From positions 1-32,615 of the forward strand of contig CAOKMT010000023.1 in the NCBI GenBank assembly GCA_948469885.1: a DNA stretch of 32,615 nucleotides, given 5' to 3'. Below, piece after piece: positions 1 through 7,818 of the stretch. This DNA comes from an uncultured Sporosarcina sp. GTDB lineage: Bacteria; Bacillota; Bacilli; Bacillales_A; Planococcaceae. How positions within the stretch are numbered: position 1 is the first letter of the stretch; each line of letters begins with the position of its first letter. Under the pieces are notes generated by a model, which was not told where the DNA came from, did no database searches, and was given only the letters and a program-made list of their open reading frames with translations. The translations under genes were made by a program, and so were the position numbers.

Positions 1-2
1 TT

Positions 3-302
3 AAACATCGCCAACAAGATAACCGTTGGGCCTATATTGCATCGGATATATATGAAGCCATGGCGGGAAAATCGAGGGTTCAACTGACAGGAATGTCTTA
101 TAAAGTGAAGAAAGGACATGCCTATGTTTGGCTAAAAACGGATTTGACTGAACCGCCTTCTGAAGAAATCATGCAGGAAATTGAATCAGCCATACAAGTG
201 TATTTTGATTTACCAGAAACAAAAGAAACCATCCAAAATGAACCTTATACAATTGAATTCTTATTAAAGAATGAAAAGTCTTTTATAAAAATCGCAAACT
301 AA
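3..302 (+). CDS. C-terminal part of an unrecognised protein
   Basis: The frame is open from the first bases of the window to the TAA at 300-302, so this is the last ~99 residues of a gene that begins outside it. The ATG at 60 is only an internal methionine: the frame continues upstream (…RWAYIASDIYEAM) and there is no Shine-Dalgarno sequence before it. The visible part is hydrophilic, mixed alpha/beta in character, and has no membrane segment, signal or metal-binding motif that I can name. A clear terminator follows seven bases after the stop. I do not recognise the family. Confidence 0.6.
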   Translation, partial: KHRQQDNRWAYIASDIYEAMAGKSRVQLTGMSYKVKKGHAYVWLKTDLTEPPSEEIMQEIESAIQVYFDLPETKETIQNEPYTIEFLLKNEKSFIKIAN

Positions 303-308
303 AGATAG

Positions 309-346
309 GCCAAACACTTTATGCATGAGAAGTGTTTGGCTTTTTC
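309..346 (+). terminator. Rho-independent terminator
   Basis: An 11-bp perfect stem (GCCAAACACTT at 309-319 with its complement at 330-340) is followed at once by a T run. It sits directly after the stop of the preceding plus-strand gene. Confidence 0.9.
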
Positions 347-375
347 GATTTTTGCTAGATTTAACCATAACAAAT

Positions 376-414
376 CACCCCAAAAGTTAGATTTTGACTC
401 TAACTTTTGGGGTG
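376..414. repeat. 16-bp perfect inverted repeat resembling IS3-type ends
   Basis: CACCCCAAAAGTTAGA at 376-391 and its exact complement at 399-414 are separated by 7 bp. The motif CCCCAAAAGTTAGA is one I associate with the terminal repeats of IS3-family elements in Bacillales; that is recalled, not checked. With no transposase between the arms it could be a minimal relic of two ends brought together, or simply a hairpin that ends transcription from the minus-strand oxidoreductase gene. Confidence 0.5.
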
Positions 415-457
415 CACTTCAATCGGTATGTCAGCTACTTTGCAAGGTGGATATTCC

Positions 458-1435
458 TTAAATGATAGTAAAAACAACACGTGGTTTACCAGGAGCCTTA
501 TCCCAAACACTCTCGATAGATGAAAGGGAGACAACATTTGTATGAACTTGTAGCTTTGCCGGCTTAACTGCCTCAAAAACACTTCTAATTGTATCAAGCA
601 ACTTGGGCATTGGTAAGCTTCCAAGACCACTACCCATTAGTTGGATTGCTGTGGAACGAAGGATCGAGCTCGGTATTTCAATAGTCTCTTGACGACTAGA
701 CGCGCCACAATTCACAAAACGTACTGAATGACCGTCAACAACAGACTGATCCACCGCTTTCATAATTGTTTTAGCACTTTCTCCCCACAAATAGTCGACA
801 ACAACATCAATACCTTTAAGAAACTGATTCTTTAATGCCTCTTCAAACTTCTTAGCCCCGAATTCATCAGTACCATCAAGTTGAAACGGCACAACTGCAT
901 CTGCACCTAATACCAATAATTCTTGAAGCTCTTGTTCATTTCGACCAGTTGCAATGACTTTTTTTGCACCAAGGTGCTTAGCAATTTGAACAGCAAGCCG
1001 ACCAGAAGTACCGGTCGCTCCGTTAATCAAAACCGTTTCATTTCGTTGTAACTGAGCGCGTTCAACTAATGCTGCCCAACCTGACATGCCGGGATTAGCA
1101 ATTGCGGCTGCCGTAATATCATCGAGCTCATTTGGAATCTGCACGATATGATCTGCACGAACAAGAGCCTGCTCAGCAAGTGCTCCATACGGTGCTTCCG
1201 GTAAAAAAAAGTAGACACGTTGACCGTCAGCGGTTACACCGACTCCTTCAGCACCTGCGACCTTTGGGAAAACTGTATCTGAACTGTAATGATTTCCTTG
1301 AGATCGAACCTTACTCAGATGGCTAAGCGCCGACGCCTTTACATCAATTAGTATCCTATCTTGGCTGGCTGTTGGAGCTTCAAACTCACCATACACGGGT
1401 GATTGTCCTTTTGCATTAATAATTGCTGCTTTCAT
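458..1435 (-). CDS. Quinone oxidoreductase-like MDR family protein
   Basis: A 325-residue NAD(P)H-dependent oxidoreductase of the medium-chain dehydrogenase/reductase superfamily, closest in character to quinone oxidoreductase-like enzymes that reduce quinones or activated alkenes. The N-terminal half is the GroES-like fold. The Rossmann fold is shown by LINGATGTSGRLAVQIAKHLGAK near residues 136-156, with the AxxGxxG type nucleotide loop. The structural- and catalytic-zinc cysteine clusters of true alcohol dehydrogenases are absent, which fits the zinc-independent branch. The ATG at 1435 is preceded by AAAGGAAG at proper spacing. It lies 179 bp downstream of an FMN reductase on the same strand, and both may answer to the HxlR-type operator at 2244-2262. 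Substrate unknown. Confidence 0.85.
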   Translation of the reverse strand: MKAAIINAKGQSPVYGEFEAPTASQDRILIDVKASALSHLSKVRSQGNHYSSDTVFPKVAGAEGVGVTADGQRVYFFLPEAPYGALAEQALVRADHIVQIPNELDDITAAAIANPGMSGWAALVERAQLQRNETVLINGATGTSGRLAVQIAKHLGAKKVIATGRNEQELQELLVLGADAVVPFQLDGTDEFGAKKFEEALKNQFLKGIDVVVDYLWGESAKTIMKAVDQSVVDGHSVRFVNCGASSRQETIEIPSSILRSTAIQLMGSGLGSLPMPKLLDTIRSVFEAVKPAKLQVHTNVVSLSSIESVWDKAPGKPRVVFTII

Positions 1436-1509
1436 CCTGTATCTTCCTTTCTAATATTAATTCTCTTATTCACACTCGGCTTCATGCTTAACAAAAGAGT
1501 CTTAAAATA

Positions 1510-1536
1510 GAAATAGGCGCAGATTCCAAGCGCCCG
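1510..1536 (-). terminator. Weak hairpin between FMN reductase and oxidoreductase genes
   Basis: On the minus strand GGCGC (1530-1534) pairs with GCGCC (1516-1520), followed by a T-rich stretch (TATTTCTATTTT). It would end or attenuate transcription leaving the FMN reductase gene. The short stem makes this tentative. Confidence 0.35.
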
Positions 1537-1614
1537 ATGCTTGAAGTTTGTTATAAAAGCTCTGTCTTTACAATTCGTTCCTTCATAAATTGTTAGTAAA
1601 GAAGTACAATTTCT

Positions 1615-2169
1615 CTATCCCCGATATTTATCAATCAAATTAACAAACGCGCCGACGAATGATTGTAAAAATTGAACGGTTCCTTCATTATTAACTTTAC
1701 CGTTCTCGTCTAATAATGTAGCTGCATGACTAATATAAGCTTCTGGTTGTTGAACCACTGGCATATTTAAGCAAACAAGTGATTGACGTAAATGATGGTT
1801 TGCACCGAACCCACCTAAATTACCAGGTGATTGACTAATAATAGCTGCCGGTTTACCATTCCATATACTCGCCCCATAAGGCCGTGAACCTATATCTAGT
1901 GCATTACTTAATACAGCTGGCACAGAACGGTTATATTCGGGTGTTACAAATAAAAAAGCATCCAATTGATTGATCTTGTTACGGAATTCCGTGTATTCTG
2001 TCCGGGTATTATTTTCATTATCCTCATCTTGGTTATAAAATGGGAGATTTCCAATTTCGATAAATTCTGTTTCATATCCTTCGGGGAATAATTCTGCAAC
2101 GTTACTTGCAAATTTTTTAGACAAAGATTCTTTCCGTAAGCTCCCAACTAAAATTCCAATTTTCATCAT
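1615..2169 (-). CDS. NADPH-dependent FMN reductase / azoreductase-like flavoprotein
   Basis: A 184-residue flavodoxin-fold enzyme of the NADPH-dependent FMN reductase family (azoreductase/chromate reductase group), expected to reduce FMN, quinones or azo compounds in the cytoplasm. The phosphate-binding loop GSLRKESLSKK (residues ~9-19) and the family motif TPEYNRSVPAVLSNALD (~76-92) are both present. Length is normal. Two adjacent ATG codons (2167-2169 and 2164-2166) lie a few bases after the AAAGGATGAG ribosome-binding site at 2175-2184, so the exact start is uncertain by one codon. An HxlR-type inverted repeat lies 75 bp upstream (2244-2262), matching the one before the hxlR-like gene at 7251-7589. 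This suggests induction by electrophile or quinone stress. Confidence 0.88.
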   Translation of the reverse strand: MMKIGILVGSLRKESLSKKFASNVAELFPEGYETEFIEIGNLPFYNQDEDNENNTRTEYTEFRNKINQLDAFLFVTPEYNRSVPAVLSNALDIGSRPYGASIWNGKPAAIISQSPGNLGGFGANHHLRQSLVCLNMPVVQQPEAYISHAATLLDENGKVNNEGTVQFLQSFVGAFVNLIDKYRG

Positions 2170-2225
2170 TTCATCTCATCCTTTCTATCAATCCTATTAT
2201 TCCTAATAAGCACTATCTTTGTAAG

Positions 2226-2268
2226 TAGGCACTTTAAGGTGGATTAGTATACAAAAAGATACTAATGG
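2226..2268. promoter_or_regulatory. HxlR-type operator, copy 1
   Basis: TTAGTAT and ATACTAA form an inverted repeat at 2244-2262 around an A-rich core. The block from about 2220 to 2268 is nearly identical to the minus-strand sequence in front of the hxlR-like gene (complement of about 7598-7645), including GTAAGTA to the left and CAAAAAGATACTAATGGG to the right. Here it lies upstream of the minus-strand FMN reductase gene. On its plus side no hxlR gene remains. Confidence 0.6.
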
Positions 2269-2366
2269 GCATTTAGAATTGACTTAGTTTCATTGTTATC
2301 CAGTCTTCTTGATTTAAAAGAGCCGACTATTTCCATCGTCGAATAAATAGGCATGGACATGAGGGC

Positions 2367-2562
2367 TTAGAAAATAGCATCATCCGATTTAGTCAGAGGC
2401 TCTCCCCTATTACTAAGAATGTCTGGCAACTCGGGAAGTTCACGTAGACTATTAATCGCATCGGGATCAGACCCCATGTCAAATACAGTCGTGACACCCC
2501 ATTCTGCCATTTGTTCAAGCTCTTCTTTACCTACTTCGCTACTTAGGTGGATATGGGCATCA
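2367..2562 (-). pseudogene. Amidohydrolase fragment cut off by the IS element
   Basis: The minus strand encodes about 64 residues, beginning DAHIHLSSEVGKEELEQ, continuing with AEWGVTTVFDMGSDPDAINSL, and ending in TAA at 2367-2369. DAHIHL is the DxHxH metal-binding motif of the amidohydrolase superfamily (imidazolonepropionase-like), normally found after ~55-60 N-terminal residues. Those residues and the C-terminal two-thirds are missing. The frame runs straight into the right end of the TnpB element. With the TTTAT on the other side of the element the reading becomes F-I-D-A-H-I-H-L, the usual motif, so the element inserted here. Further upstream the sequence past the element does not look like an amidohydrolase, so the N-terminus was lost or replaced separately. 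Confidence 0.6.
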
Positions 2563-2760
2563 TTGAACTACCCACCACTTACTCGACCTTACGGTCTAAT
2601 TGAAGTGGGGGATTCCTAAGAACACCTTCGTAACCGAAAGTTTTGATTAGGCTATCCCCGTAGTTCCTACGGTTAATCGCATAGCTTCCTTGCGAATATT
2701 GACACTTGCGTTAATATCCCTGTCGTGATGCATGCCACAAGAAGGGCAATCCCATTCACG
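2563..2760 (-). ncRNA. Predicted omega-RNA of TnpB
   Basis: In this family TnpB uses a guide RNA made from the 3' end of tnpB and the right end of the element, with the guide read from flanking DNA. Here the right-end hairpin (GACC/GGTC inside CCACTT/AAGTGG, about 2574-2611) would be the scaffold's 3' part. The guide would start at 2562 and run toward lower coordinates (TGATGCCCATATCCAC…), that is, into the amidohydrolase remnant. The 5' end is not visible from sequence and the upper coordinate is a guess. Confidence 0.45.
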
Positions 2761-3765
2761 AAGGTTCAATTTCTTAACGGCTTTATTTCGGTAGTTACAG
2801 TTGGAACAGAGTTGAGAACTGGCAAAAGTTTTAGATACAGCAACTACTTCTTTGCCGTACCATTTTGCTTTATATTCAAGCATCATTCTAAATTGTGACC
2901 AAGATACTTCGCTAATTGCTTTCGCCAAGTTTCGTTGCTTTAACATGTTTGACACTTGCAAATCTTCAATACCGATGATGTCGTGGTTTTTGACAATCTG
3001 GGTAGAGATTTTATGCAAATAGTCTGTTCGTGCATTCGTGACACTTTCATGAATTTTCGAAACTTTTATACGTTGCTTATGCCAATTTGAAGATCCTTGC
3101 TTCCGCCTTGACAGGATCCGCTGGGCTTTTGCTAACTTTTCTTCCAATTTACGAAACCATTTAGGGTTGCTAAATGTTTGACCAGTTGACAGAATGGCAA
3201 AGTCTTTTAGTCCTAGATCAATTCCAACAAAAGCATCTGTTTTAGGGAATGGTTTCATTTCTGTTTCAGACAAGACGGAAACAAAGTACTTGCCACTTGG
3301 CGTTCGTCTAACAGTAGCGTTAAGAATACGCCCTTCCACTTCACGGCTTTTTGCAAATTTAACTAAACCAAGTTTCGGCAACTTAATTTTATTGCCAACA
3401 ATGGCAATATTCCCGTTCGTATGCTTCGTGGTGTAAGATTGTACTTTATTCTTTTTGGACTTGAATCTCGGTGCCTTGTTTTGTTTCTTGAAAAATCGAG
3501 TGTATGAATCAGCGAGATTTTTAAGTGATGATTGGAGGGCGACGCTGTCCACTTCTTTCAACCAAGCCAATTCTTTCTTTAGCTGGGTTAATTGTTTCGA
3601 ACAGGAATTGTAAGTTAGTCCTTTGCCTGTTTCTTTGTAGGTTTCATTCCATCGTCCTAAAAAATGATTAAATACAAACCGGCTACAGCCTATCGTTTTG
3701 GCAATCAATACTTCCTGCTCTCTGTCTGGATAGATGCGAAATTTATGTGCTTTATTGACTAGCAT
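2647..3765 (-). CDS. tnpB: TnpB RNA-guided nuclease
   Basis: An RNA-guided DNA nuclease of the OrfB/TnpB family, the ancestor group of Cas12. It begins with the helix-turn-helix-like segment [18 protein letters not shown] and carries the three RuvC acidic residues in [18 protein letters not shown] and HDRDINAS. Between the last two lies the zinc finger CSNCNYRN…CPSC. No disruption is visible and the length (~372 residues) is normal, so it should be active. An upstream frame extension to 3795 exists, but the ATG at 3765 is preceded by GGGGTGAAATCA, a good ribosome-binding site, and matches the family N-terminus. It is the only protein of the element; TnpA is absent. Confidence 0.92.
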   Translation of the reverse strand: MLVNKAHKFRIYPDREQEVLIAKTIGCSRFVFNHFLGRWNETYKETGKGLTYNSCSKQLTQLKKELAWLKEVDSVALQSSLKNLADSYTRFFKKQNKAPRFKSKKNKVQSYTTKHTNGNIAIVGNKIKLPKLGLVKFAKSREVEGRILNATVRRTPSGKYFVSVLSETEMKPFPKTDAFVGIDLGLKDFAILSTGQTFSNPKWFRKLEEKLAKAQRILSRRKQGSSNWHKQRIKVSKIHESVTNARTDYLHKISTQIVKNHDIIGIEDLQVSNMLKQRNLAKAISEVSWSQFRMMLEYKAKWYGKEVVAVSKTFASSQLCSNCNYRNKAVKKLNLREWDCPSCGMHHDRDINASVNIRKEAMRLTVGTTGIA

Positions 3766-3928
3766 TGATTTCACCCCATTTCCAAGTCTATACAACCATT
3801 ATAGAACGTAGGTTCCTAACTTACAAACCTTTAGGCTGCCGCCTAACCGACATTCATCTCCCACTTACCTATTGGGCTACGCCCTACACAATCCCTGAAG
3901 TGGGAGCCTTCTGTCGGAAAACGATAAA

Positions 3929-4639
3929 AAAGAGGATATGATTATGTCGTTGAAAATTTTGGTTCTAGGCTAGAACAACTCGGAATTGTATGAGTACCTG
4001 ACGACTGTTTTCTTTTCAAAAGTTTCATTCTGGATTAGTAAATAAAGAGTAGGTTATATACTTACACATTGTAAAAATTCGAGTCTGACAAGAACATTGC
4101 GTGGGTACCTGGCATCTTTTTTTAGAATTCCACATACCTACCATCTGACATTGGAATACATAAAAAAGTTCATTCAAAAACAGGTTTTGGGAATAAGAAG
4201 GGATAATTGGAGGACAAATGGTTACCGACCTACCCATTGCCTACTCGCGATATCCGGGCACCAGACTTGGTACTTTCGGACTTCGTATCATGTCAACTAG
4301 CTATACATGGGGAGACGATGCTTTGATTTGCGACAGTTTGAGCCAACAGGACCAGCTTGGATATACACTGAAAAACTTATACGCAATCCGTATTCCAGTG
4401 GGGTTTTTACGATGTTCCAGCCTGAACAAATCAAGAAGTTATCCTCATTATTTTTCAACGCCGTAAGGAGAGGTCCTTTTTGCGGGCGAGCACGCTTCCA
4501 CCTTACATAGTTGGATTCAAAGAGCAATAGAATCGGGATACAGGTAGCCGAAGTCAATGAGAGAAATTAATTGGCAATGAATAATTAGAAAGAGATTAGA
4601 AAGCCTTTGTTTATAATAATAATGGGCGTATAAAAGTAA
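3929..4639. other. Gene-poor stretch between IS element and DUF779 gene
   Basis: About 700 bp without a convincing gene. A plus-strand frame of 82 codons at 4218-4466 has a good Shine-Dalgarno sequence (TTGGAGGACAA), but its protein is not recognisable and ends in low-quality sequence. An overlapping frame (4307-4510) reads in a more protein-like manner (PTGPAWIYTEKLIRN), which hints at a frameshifted relic. At 3940-3972 a very short frame starts with M-I-M-S-L-K-I-L-V-L-G and stops; it looks like the first residues of a nucleotide-binding protein. Best read as decayed DNA at an insertion hotspot. Confidence 0.4.
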
Positions 4640-4690
4640 ATTTGGCTGGTTTAAGTCTAGTGGTATACCGGACTCAAACCAGCCAAATAG
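4640..4690 (-). terminator. Terminator of the aldehyde dehydrogenase operon
   Basis: ATTTGGCTGGTTT (4640-4652) pairs with AAACCAGCCAAAT (4676-4688), with a further AGTC/GACT pairing inside. On the minus strand the stem is followed by TTTACTTTTA. It lies 65 bp downstream of the DUF779 stop. Confidence 0.65.
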
Positions 4691-4754
4691 CTGCATTATA
4701 TAAACCTTAACTCTTGAAGTCACTACCAGTTAAAGCTTCTTTAAACTCTACCTA

Positions 4755-5081
4755 TTACCCGACTATCCGGGACCGAATTACGAAGGACTTATCCTCTGTA
4801 CTTTCTAATGAGAAAGAATTTCCGATTCCATCTGTCACATCGATAATGATTTGCATATGTTCCCAGTAGGATAAGTTTGAACCATGCATATAATAGGGCA
4901 CGTCCATAACTAATCCCATTTTCTTGTCTTGGCTACCGATATGAAAATCATTTGCAGTCATGCAGATGGGGGAAGTGCCCTCACAGCAACCTTCTGAATG
5001 AACAAATAGGAGTTCACCATGTTGTCTTTGTAAGTTTTTGATGAGTTCTTCCGCTTCTTTTGTGGCAATCACTTTTTTCAT
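4755..5081 (-). CDS. DUF779 family protein, aldehyde dehydrogenase partner
   Basis: A 108-residue DUF779 protein, a small soluble family almost always encoded beside acetaldehyde-type aldehyde dehydrogenases. Typical features are HSEGCCEGTSPICM with paired cysteines (~residues 28-41), and the C-terminal half with a Trp-Glu-His segment. The role is not established; the cysteines suggest metal or redox function. It begins one base after the stop of the aldehyde dehydrogenase gene, so the two are co-transcribed and probably translationally coupled. A terminator follows at 4640-4690. Confidence 0.88.
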   Translation of the reverse strand: MKKVIATKEAEELIKNLQRQHGELLFVHSEGCCEGTSPICMTANDFHIGSQDKKMGLVMDVPYYMHGSNLSYWEHMQIIIDVTDGIGNSFSLESTEDKSFVIRSRIVG

Positions 5082-5082
5082 C

Positions 5083-6606
5083 TTAGAAAAAGCCCATTGA
5101 ACCTTTATTGTAGCCCACCAACAGGTTTTTTGTTTGCTGATAATGACTTAGCATCATCAAGTGGTTTTCACGACCGACCCCGGACTGCTTGTAACCACCG
5201 AATGCAGCATGTGCAGGGTATTGGTGATATGTGTTTGTCCAAACACGGCCAGCTTGAATTGCACGACCTGCACGATATGCAGTTTCACCGTTACGTGACC
5301 ATACACCTGCGCCCAGACCGTATACTGTATCGTTTGCAATTTCAATTGCTTCGTCAAAGTCTTTAAACGTTGTGACAGAGAGGACTGGACCAAAGATTTC
5401 TTCTTGGAAGATACGCATGTCGTTGGTACCCTTGAAAATGGTTGGTTCCACATAGTAACCTTCGGCCAGGTCATCTTCCAATCTATTTTGGTTACCACCG
5501 ATTAGCAGTTCAGCACCTTCTTCTTTACCGATCTCGATATAAGAAAGGATTTTATCTAACTGTTGTTTTGAAGCTTGTGTGCCCATCATTGTTTCCGTAT
5601 CTAACGGGTTTCCGATCTTAATCGCTTTTACACGTTCCATTGCTTTTTCCATAAATGTATCATAGATGGATTCATGGATTAACGCACGTGTTGGAGCTGT
5701 ACAGATTTCGCCTGAGTTAAGGGCGAATAGGACAAACCCCTCAATTGCTTTATCTAAATACTCATCATCTGCATCCATGATATCTGGGAAAAAGATGTTT
5801 GGTGATTTACCACCAAGCTCTAATGTCACTGGAATAATATTTTCTGTCGCGTATTGCATGATCGAGCGCCCTACTGCCGTTGAGCCAGTGAACGCAATTT
5901 TAGCAATGCGCGGGTTTGACGCAAGTGGTTTCCCGACCTCTAAACCTGTACCTTGTACGATGTTCAATACACCTTTCGGTAAAATGTCTTGGATCAATTC
6001 CATTAATACGGAAATCGAAGCTGGCGTTTGCTCGGCCGGCTTCATTACGATACAATTTCCTGCCGCCAAAGCCGGTGCTAATTTCCAAGTAGCCATAAGT
6101 AACGGGAAGTTCCAAGGAATAATTTGTCCAACTACTCCTAGTGGCTCGTTGAAATGATAAGCTACTGTATCATTGTCAATTTCACTAATACCGCCTTCTT
6201 GTGCCCGTATAGCGCCTGCAAAATAACGGAAGTGATCTACAGCTAGGGGAAGGTCTGCATTCAATGTTTCACGTACCGCTTTACCGTTGTCCCAAGTTTC
6301 GGCAACAGCAAGCATTTGCAAGTTTTCCTCAATGCGATCTGCAATTTTATTCAAGATCACTGCACGGTCGGCCACACTTGTTTTACCCCAAGCATCTTTG
6401 GCCGCATGTGCTGCATCAAGAGCAAGTTCAACATCTTCAGCGGTTGAACGTGGAACGCTTGTAAACACTTTACCCGTAACCGGGGAAATGACGTCAAGGT
6501 ATTGACCTTTCACAGGCGCAACCCATTCTCCGCCAATAAAGTTCTCATATCGTTCTTTAAAATGGACTAAAGAACCTTCTGTATTAGGATTCGCATAAAT
6601 CGTCAT
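5083..6606 (-). CDS. NAD-dependent aldehyde dehydrogenase (acetaldehyde type)
   Basis: A 507-residue aldehyde dehydrogenase, full length for the family, oxidising an aldehyde (probably acetaldehyde or another short-chain aldehyde) to the acid with NAD. Catalytic residues are visible: Asn166 in PWNFP, the general base Glu263 in LELGGKSPN, and the nucleophile Cys302 in [11 protein letters not shown]. The coenzyme loop FTGSTAVG is near 239-246. The first 20 residues and the pairing with DUF779 fit the ExaC/AldA-like group. The start is supported by AGGAGG at 6614-6619. The 640 bp upstream contains no gene, so its promoter lies there. I could not pick out a convincing -10/-35 pair or cre site. 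Confidence 0.93.
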   Translation of the reverse strand: MTIYANPNTEGSLVHFKERYENFIGGEWVAPVKGQYLDVISPVTGKVFTSVPRSTAEDVELALDAAHAAKDAWGKTSVADRAVILNKIADRIEENLQMLAVAETWDNGKAVRETLNADLPLAVDHFRYFAGAIRAQEGGISEIDNDTVAYHFNEPLGVVGQIIPWNFPLLMATWKLAPALAAGNCIVMKPAEQTPASISVLMELIQDILPKGVLNIVQGTGLEVGKPLASNPRIAKIAFTGSTAVGRSIMQYATENIIPVTLELGGKSPNIFFPDIMDADDEYLDKAIEGFVLFALNSGEICTAPTRALIHESIYDTFMEKAMERVKAIKIGNPLDTETMMGTQASKQQLDKILSYIEIGKEEGAELLIGGNQNRLEDDLAEGYYVEPTIFKGTNDMRIFQEEIFGPVLSVTTFKDFDEAIEIANDTVYGLGAGVWSRNGETAYRAGRAIQAGRVWTNTYHQYPAHAAFGGYKQSGVGRENHLMMLSHYQQTKNLLVGYNKGSMGFF

Positions 6607-6788
6607 GTATAGAACCTCCTATAATTCTTAGTATCGTAGCGTTTCGACACAAATTAGACAAAACTTGCTACAAATCTAGTCTACTATCCATATTATCTTG
6701 AATCCAACATATTGCTCATTAATAAAGATAAGTGCCAGATGATTGCGGGTAGATTACGCGAATTAGATGCTACACAGACAATTCAACC

Positions 6789-6848
6789 AAAAAGCATATA
6801 ATAGAAATGCATCCGAATGAAGATGCACTTCTATTATGTGCTTTTATT
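6789..6848. terminator. Long bidirectional terminator-like hairpin
   Basis: AAAGCATATAATAGAAATGC (from 6791) pairs with a right arm ending at 6844, about 23 bp with two mismatches and a 7-9 nt loop. It is flanked by A residues on the left and T residues on the right. No gene now lies immediately upstream on either strand. Confidence 0.6.
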
Positions 6849-7073
6849 ATTGATGTTGACTTTTATACTTGAACAAAAGTTGTTGAATCCCTTCCTTCGT
6901 AAGAAAGACAGACAATATTTACGATAGATTTTCAAAAAGAAATAGTCGAACATAAAAGGGTTAGTAGATAATCAGATTTTATTTGAGTTTATTGTTATCG
7001 GTTTTGTAATGAATAATCATGTCAAAAAGTTAAATATTTCCAATTTTGTCCAACTAAATACAATTAAATTGAT

Positions 7074-7119
7074 AAGGGGAAGGAAAACACAGTGACTTAT
7101 TGTTTTTTCCTTCCCTTTT
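7074..7119 (+). terminator. Terminator-like hairpin
   Basis: GGGAAGGAAAACA near 7078-7090 can pair with TGTTTTTTCCTTCCC at 7101-7115, followed by TTTT. The two extra T residues in the right arm form a bulge. Confidence 0.4.
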
Positions 7120-7250
7120 CATATTGTGTCTTCTTATCGGTAGCTGACATTTCTTTTTTCTACGCCTGCTTCATGGCAAGGTAGCTAATTCTCTTATGAA
7201 AAGACTTTCATGACGAACAATTACTATCAATATAGACGCTTTCGGCCTAA

Positions 7251-7589
7251 TTATTGTTCGGCTTTTTTTATGTTACGAAGTGTATGAGCTGTTCCCCAAT
7301 CATGCATAGCTACTAAAATAGGTTCTAAACTCTTTCCATATTCAGTAATAGAATACTCTACCTTTGGAGGCACCTGTGGATATACTTTACGTGTAATTAT
7401 ATCTTCTTCTTCTAATTCGCGCAGCTGACTTGTTAACATTTTCTGTGTGATTTTTGGCACCCTTCGTTTGAGTTCACCAAATCTATGCGTACCTTCCTGC
7501 AATAGAATTAATAATATAATTGGTTTCCATTTCCCTACTAATATATCTAGCGCATCTTCCACTCGACATAATTCTGGCTGCATTTCCAC
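7251..7589 (-). CDS. HxlR family transcriptional regulator
   Basis: A 112-residue winged-helix regulator of the HxlR (YodB/CatR/HypR) family. It has the standard pattern: N-terminal Cys8, the helix LDILVGKWKPIILLILL, the recognition region FGELKRRVPKITQKMLTSQLRELE, and the wing with YSITEYGKSLEPIL. In YodB/HypR the N-terminal cysteine senses quinones, diamide or hypochlorite; here Cys8 is conserved, so redox sensing is likely. The start is GTG at 7589, placed by GGGGG at 7597-7601 with 7-nt spacing; the ATG two codons in is too far from it. It is divergent from the monooxygenase-FMN reductase pair and has an operator in its own leader (7604-7623). Confidence 0.9.
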   Translation of the reverse strand: MEMQPELCRVEDALDILVGKWKPIILLILLQEGTHRFGELKRRVPKITQKMLTSQLRELEEEDIITRKVYPQVPPKVEYSITEYGKSLEPILVAMHDWGTAHTLRNIKKAEQ

Positions 7590-7597
7590 TTTAATTC

Positions 7598-7645
7598 CCC
7601 CATTAGTATCTTTTTGGATACTATACCACTTAAAAGTACATACTT
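7598..7645. promoter_or_regulatory. HxlR-type operator, copy 2
   Basis: TAGTATC (7604-7610) and GATACTA (7617-7623) form a perfect inverted repeat with a 6-bp spacer, just upstream of the hxlR ribosome-binding site. The same block, with few differences over about 45 bp, occurs at 2220-2268. Position and symmetry fit autoregulation by the HxlR protein, with control of the divergent operon likely. Confidence 0.65.
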
Positions 7646-7743
7646 ACATAAAAAATAAATACAACTTATACTAACACTGTACACCGATATCCGAAAGAGT
7701 AAATAAGAAAAGTGGAAGAAGTGACAATGCTGATGCCATAAAC

Positions 7744-7773
7744 TTGTCCTCTACACAGTCTATAAAATACAAT
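7744..7773 (+). promoter_or_regulatory. Candidate promoter of the monooxygenase operon
   Basis: TTGTCC at 7744-7749 and TACAAT at 7768-7773 with an 18-bp spacer, 46 bp ahead of the monooxygenase start. A second TACAAT-like hexamer lies at 7796-7801. Plausible SigA type, unproven. Confidence 0.4.
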
Positions 7774-7818
7774 AATGAAATTATTTACACATATTTACAA
7801 TAGAAAGGTTGATAAAAA

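Larger units (their letters stand above)
2563..3923 (-). mobile_element. IS200/IS605-type element with TnpB only (IS1341-like)
   Basis: A 1,361-bp element on the minus strand without a tnpA gene. The left end (high coordinate) begins directly after TTTAT (complement of 3924-3928). It contains nested stems: CCGACA/TGTCGG outside, CTCCCACTT/AAGTGGGAG inside (3858-3866 and 3898-3906), and a small TTAGGC/GCCTAA hairpin at 3831-3846. The right end is a hairpin built on CCACTT/AAGTGG (about 2574-2611) and finishes in TTCAA at 2563-2567. There are no terminal inverted repeats or target duplications, as expected for this family. The boundaries are supported because excision rejoins TTTAT with TGATGCC and rebuilds an amidohydrolase motif. 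Lacking TnpA, it would need a transposase acting in trans. Confidence 0.85.
6607..7250. other. 640-bp intergenic region with two hairpins
   Basis: The region holds the unlocated promoter of the aldehyde dehydrogenase gene, a long bidirectional hairpin (6789-6845) and a second hairpin (7074-7118). Between them the sequence is AT-rich with frequent stops in all frames. A minus-strand run of 39 codons (about 6837-6956) just before the first hairpin may be the tail of a lost gene, but I cannot identify it. Confidence 0.4.

Noticed and set aside
2419-2619. 66-codon plus-strand frame
   Set aside because: It runs antisense through the amidohydrolase fragment and into the right end of the IS element, so it is a shadow.
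4297-4557. 86-codon minus-strand frame
   Set aside because: No ribosome-binding site and no protein-like pattern; the opposite strand is at least as protein-like.
5666-6157. 163-codon plus-strand frame inside the aldehyde dehydrogenase gene
   Set aside because: It is the antisense of a well-conserved coding region, has no ribosome-binding site and no recognisable protein features.
6607-6780. SigL-type or cre-type control site before the aldehyde dehydrogenase
   Set aside because: I looked for TGGCAC-N5-TTGC and for cre-like palindromes; only partial matches were seen.
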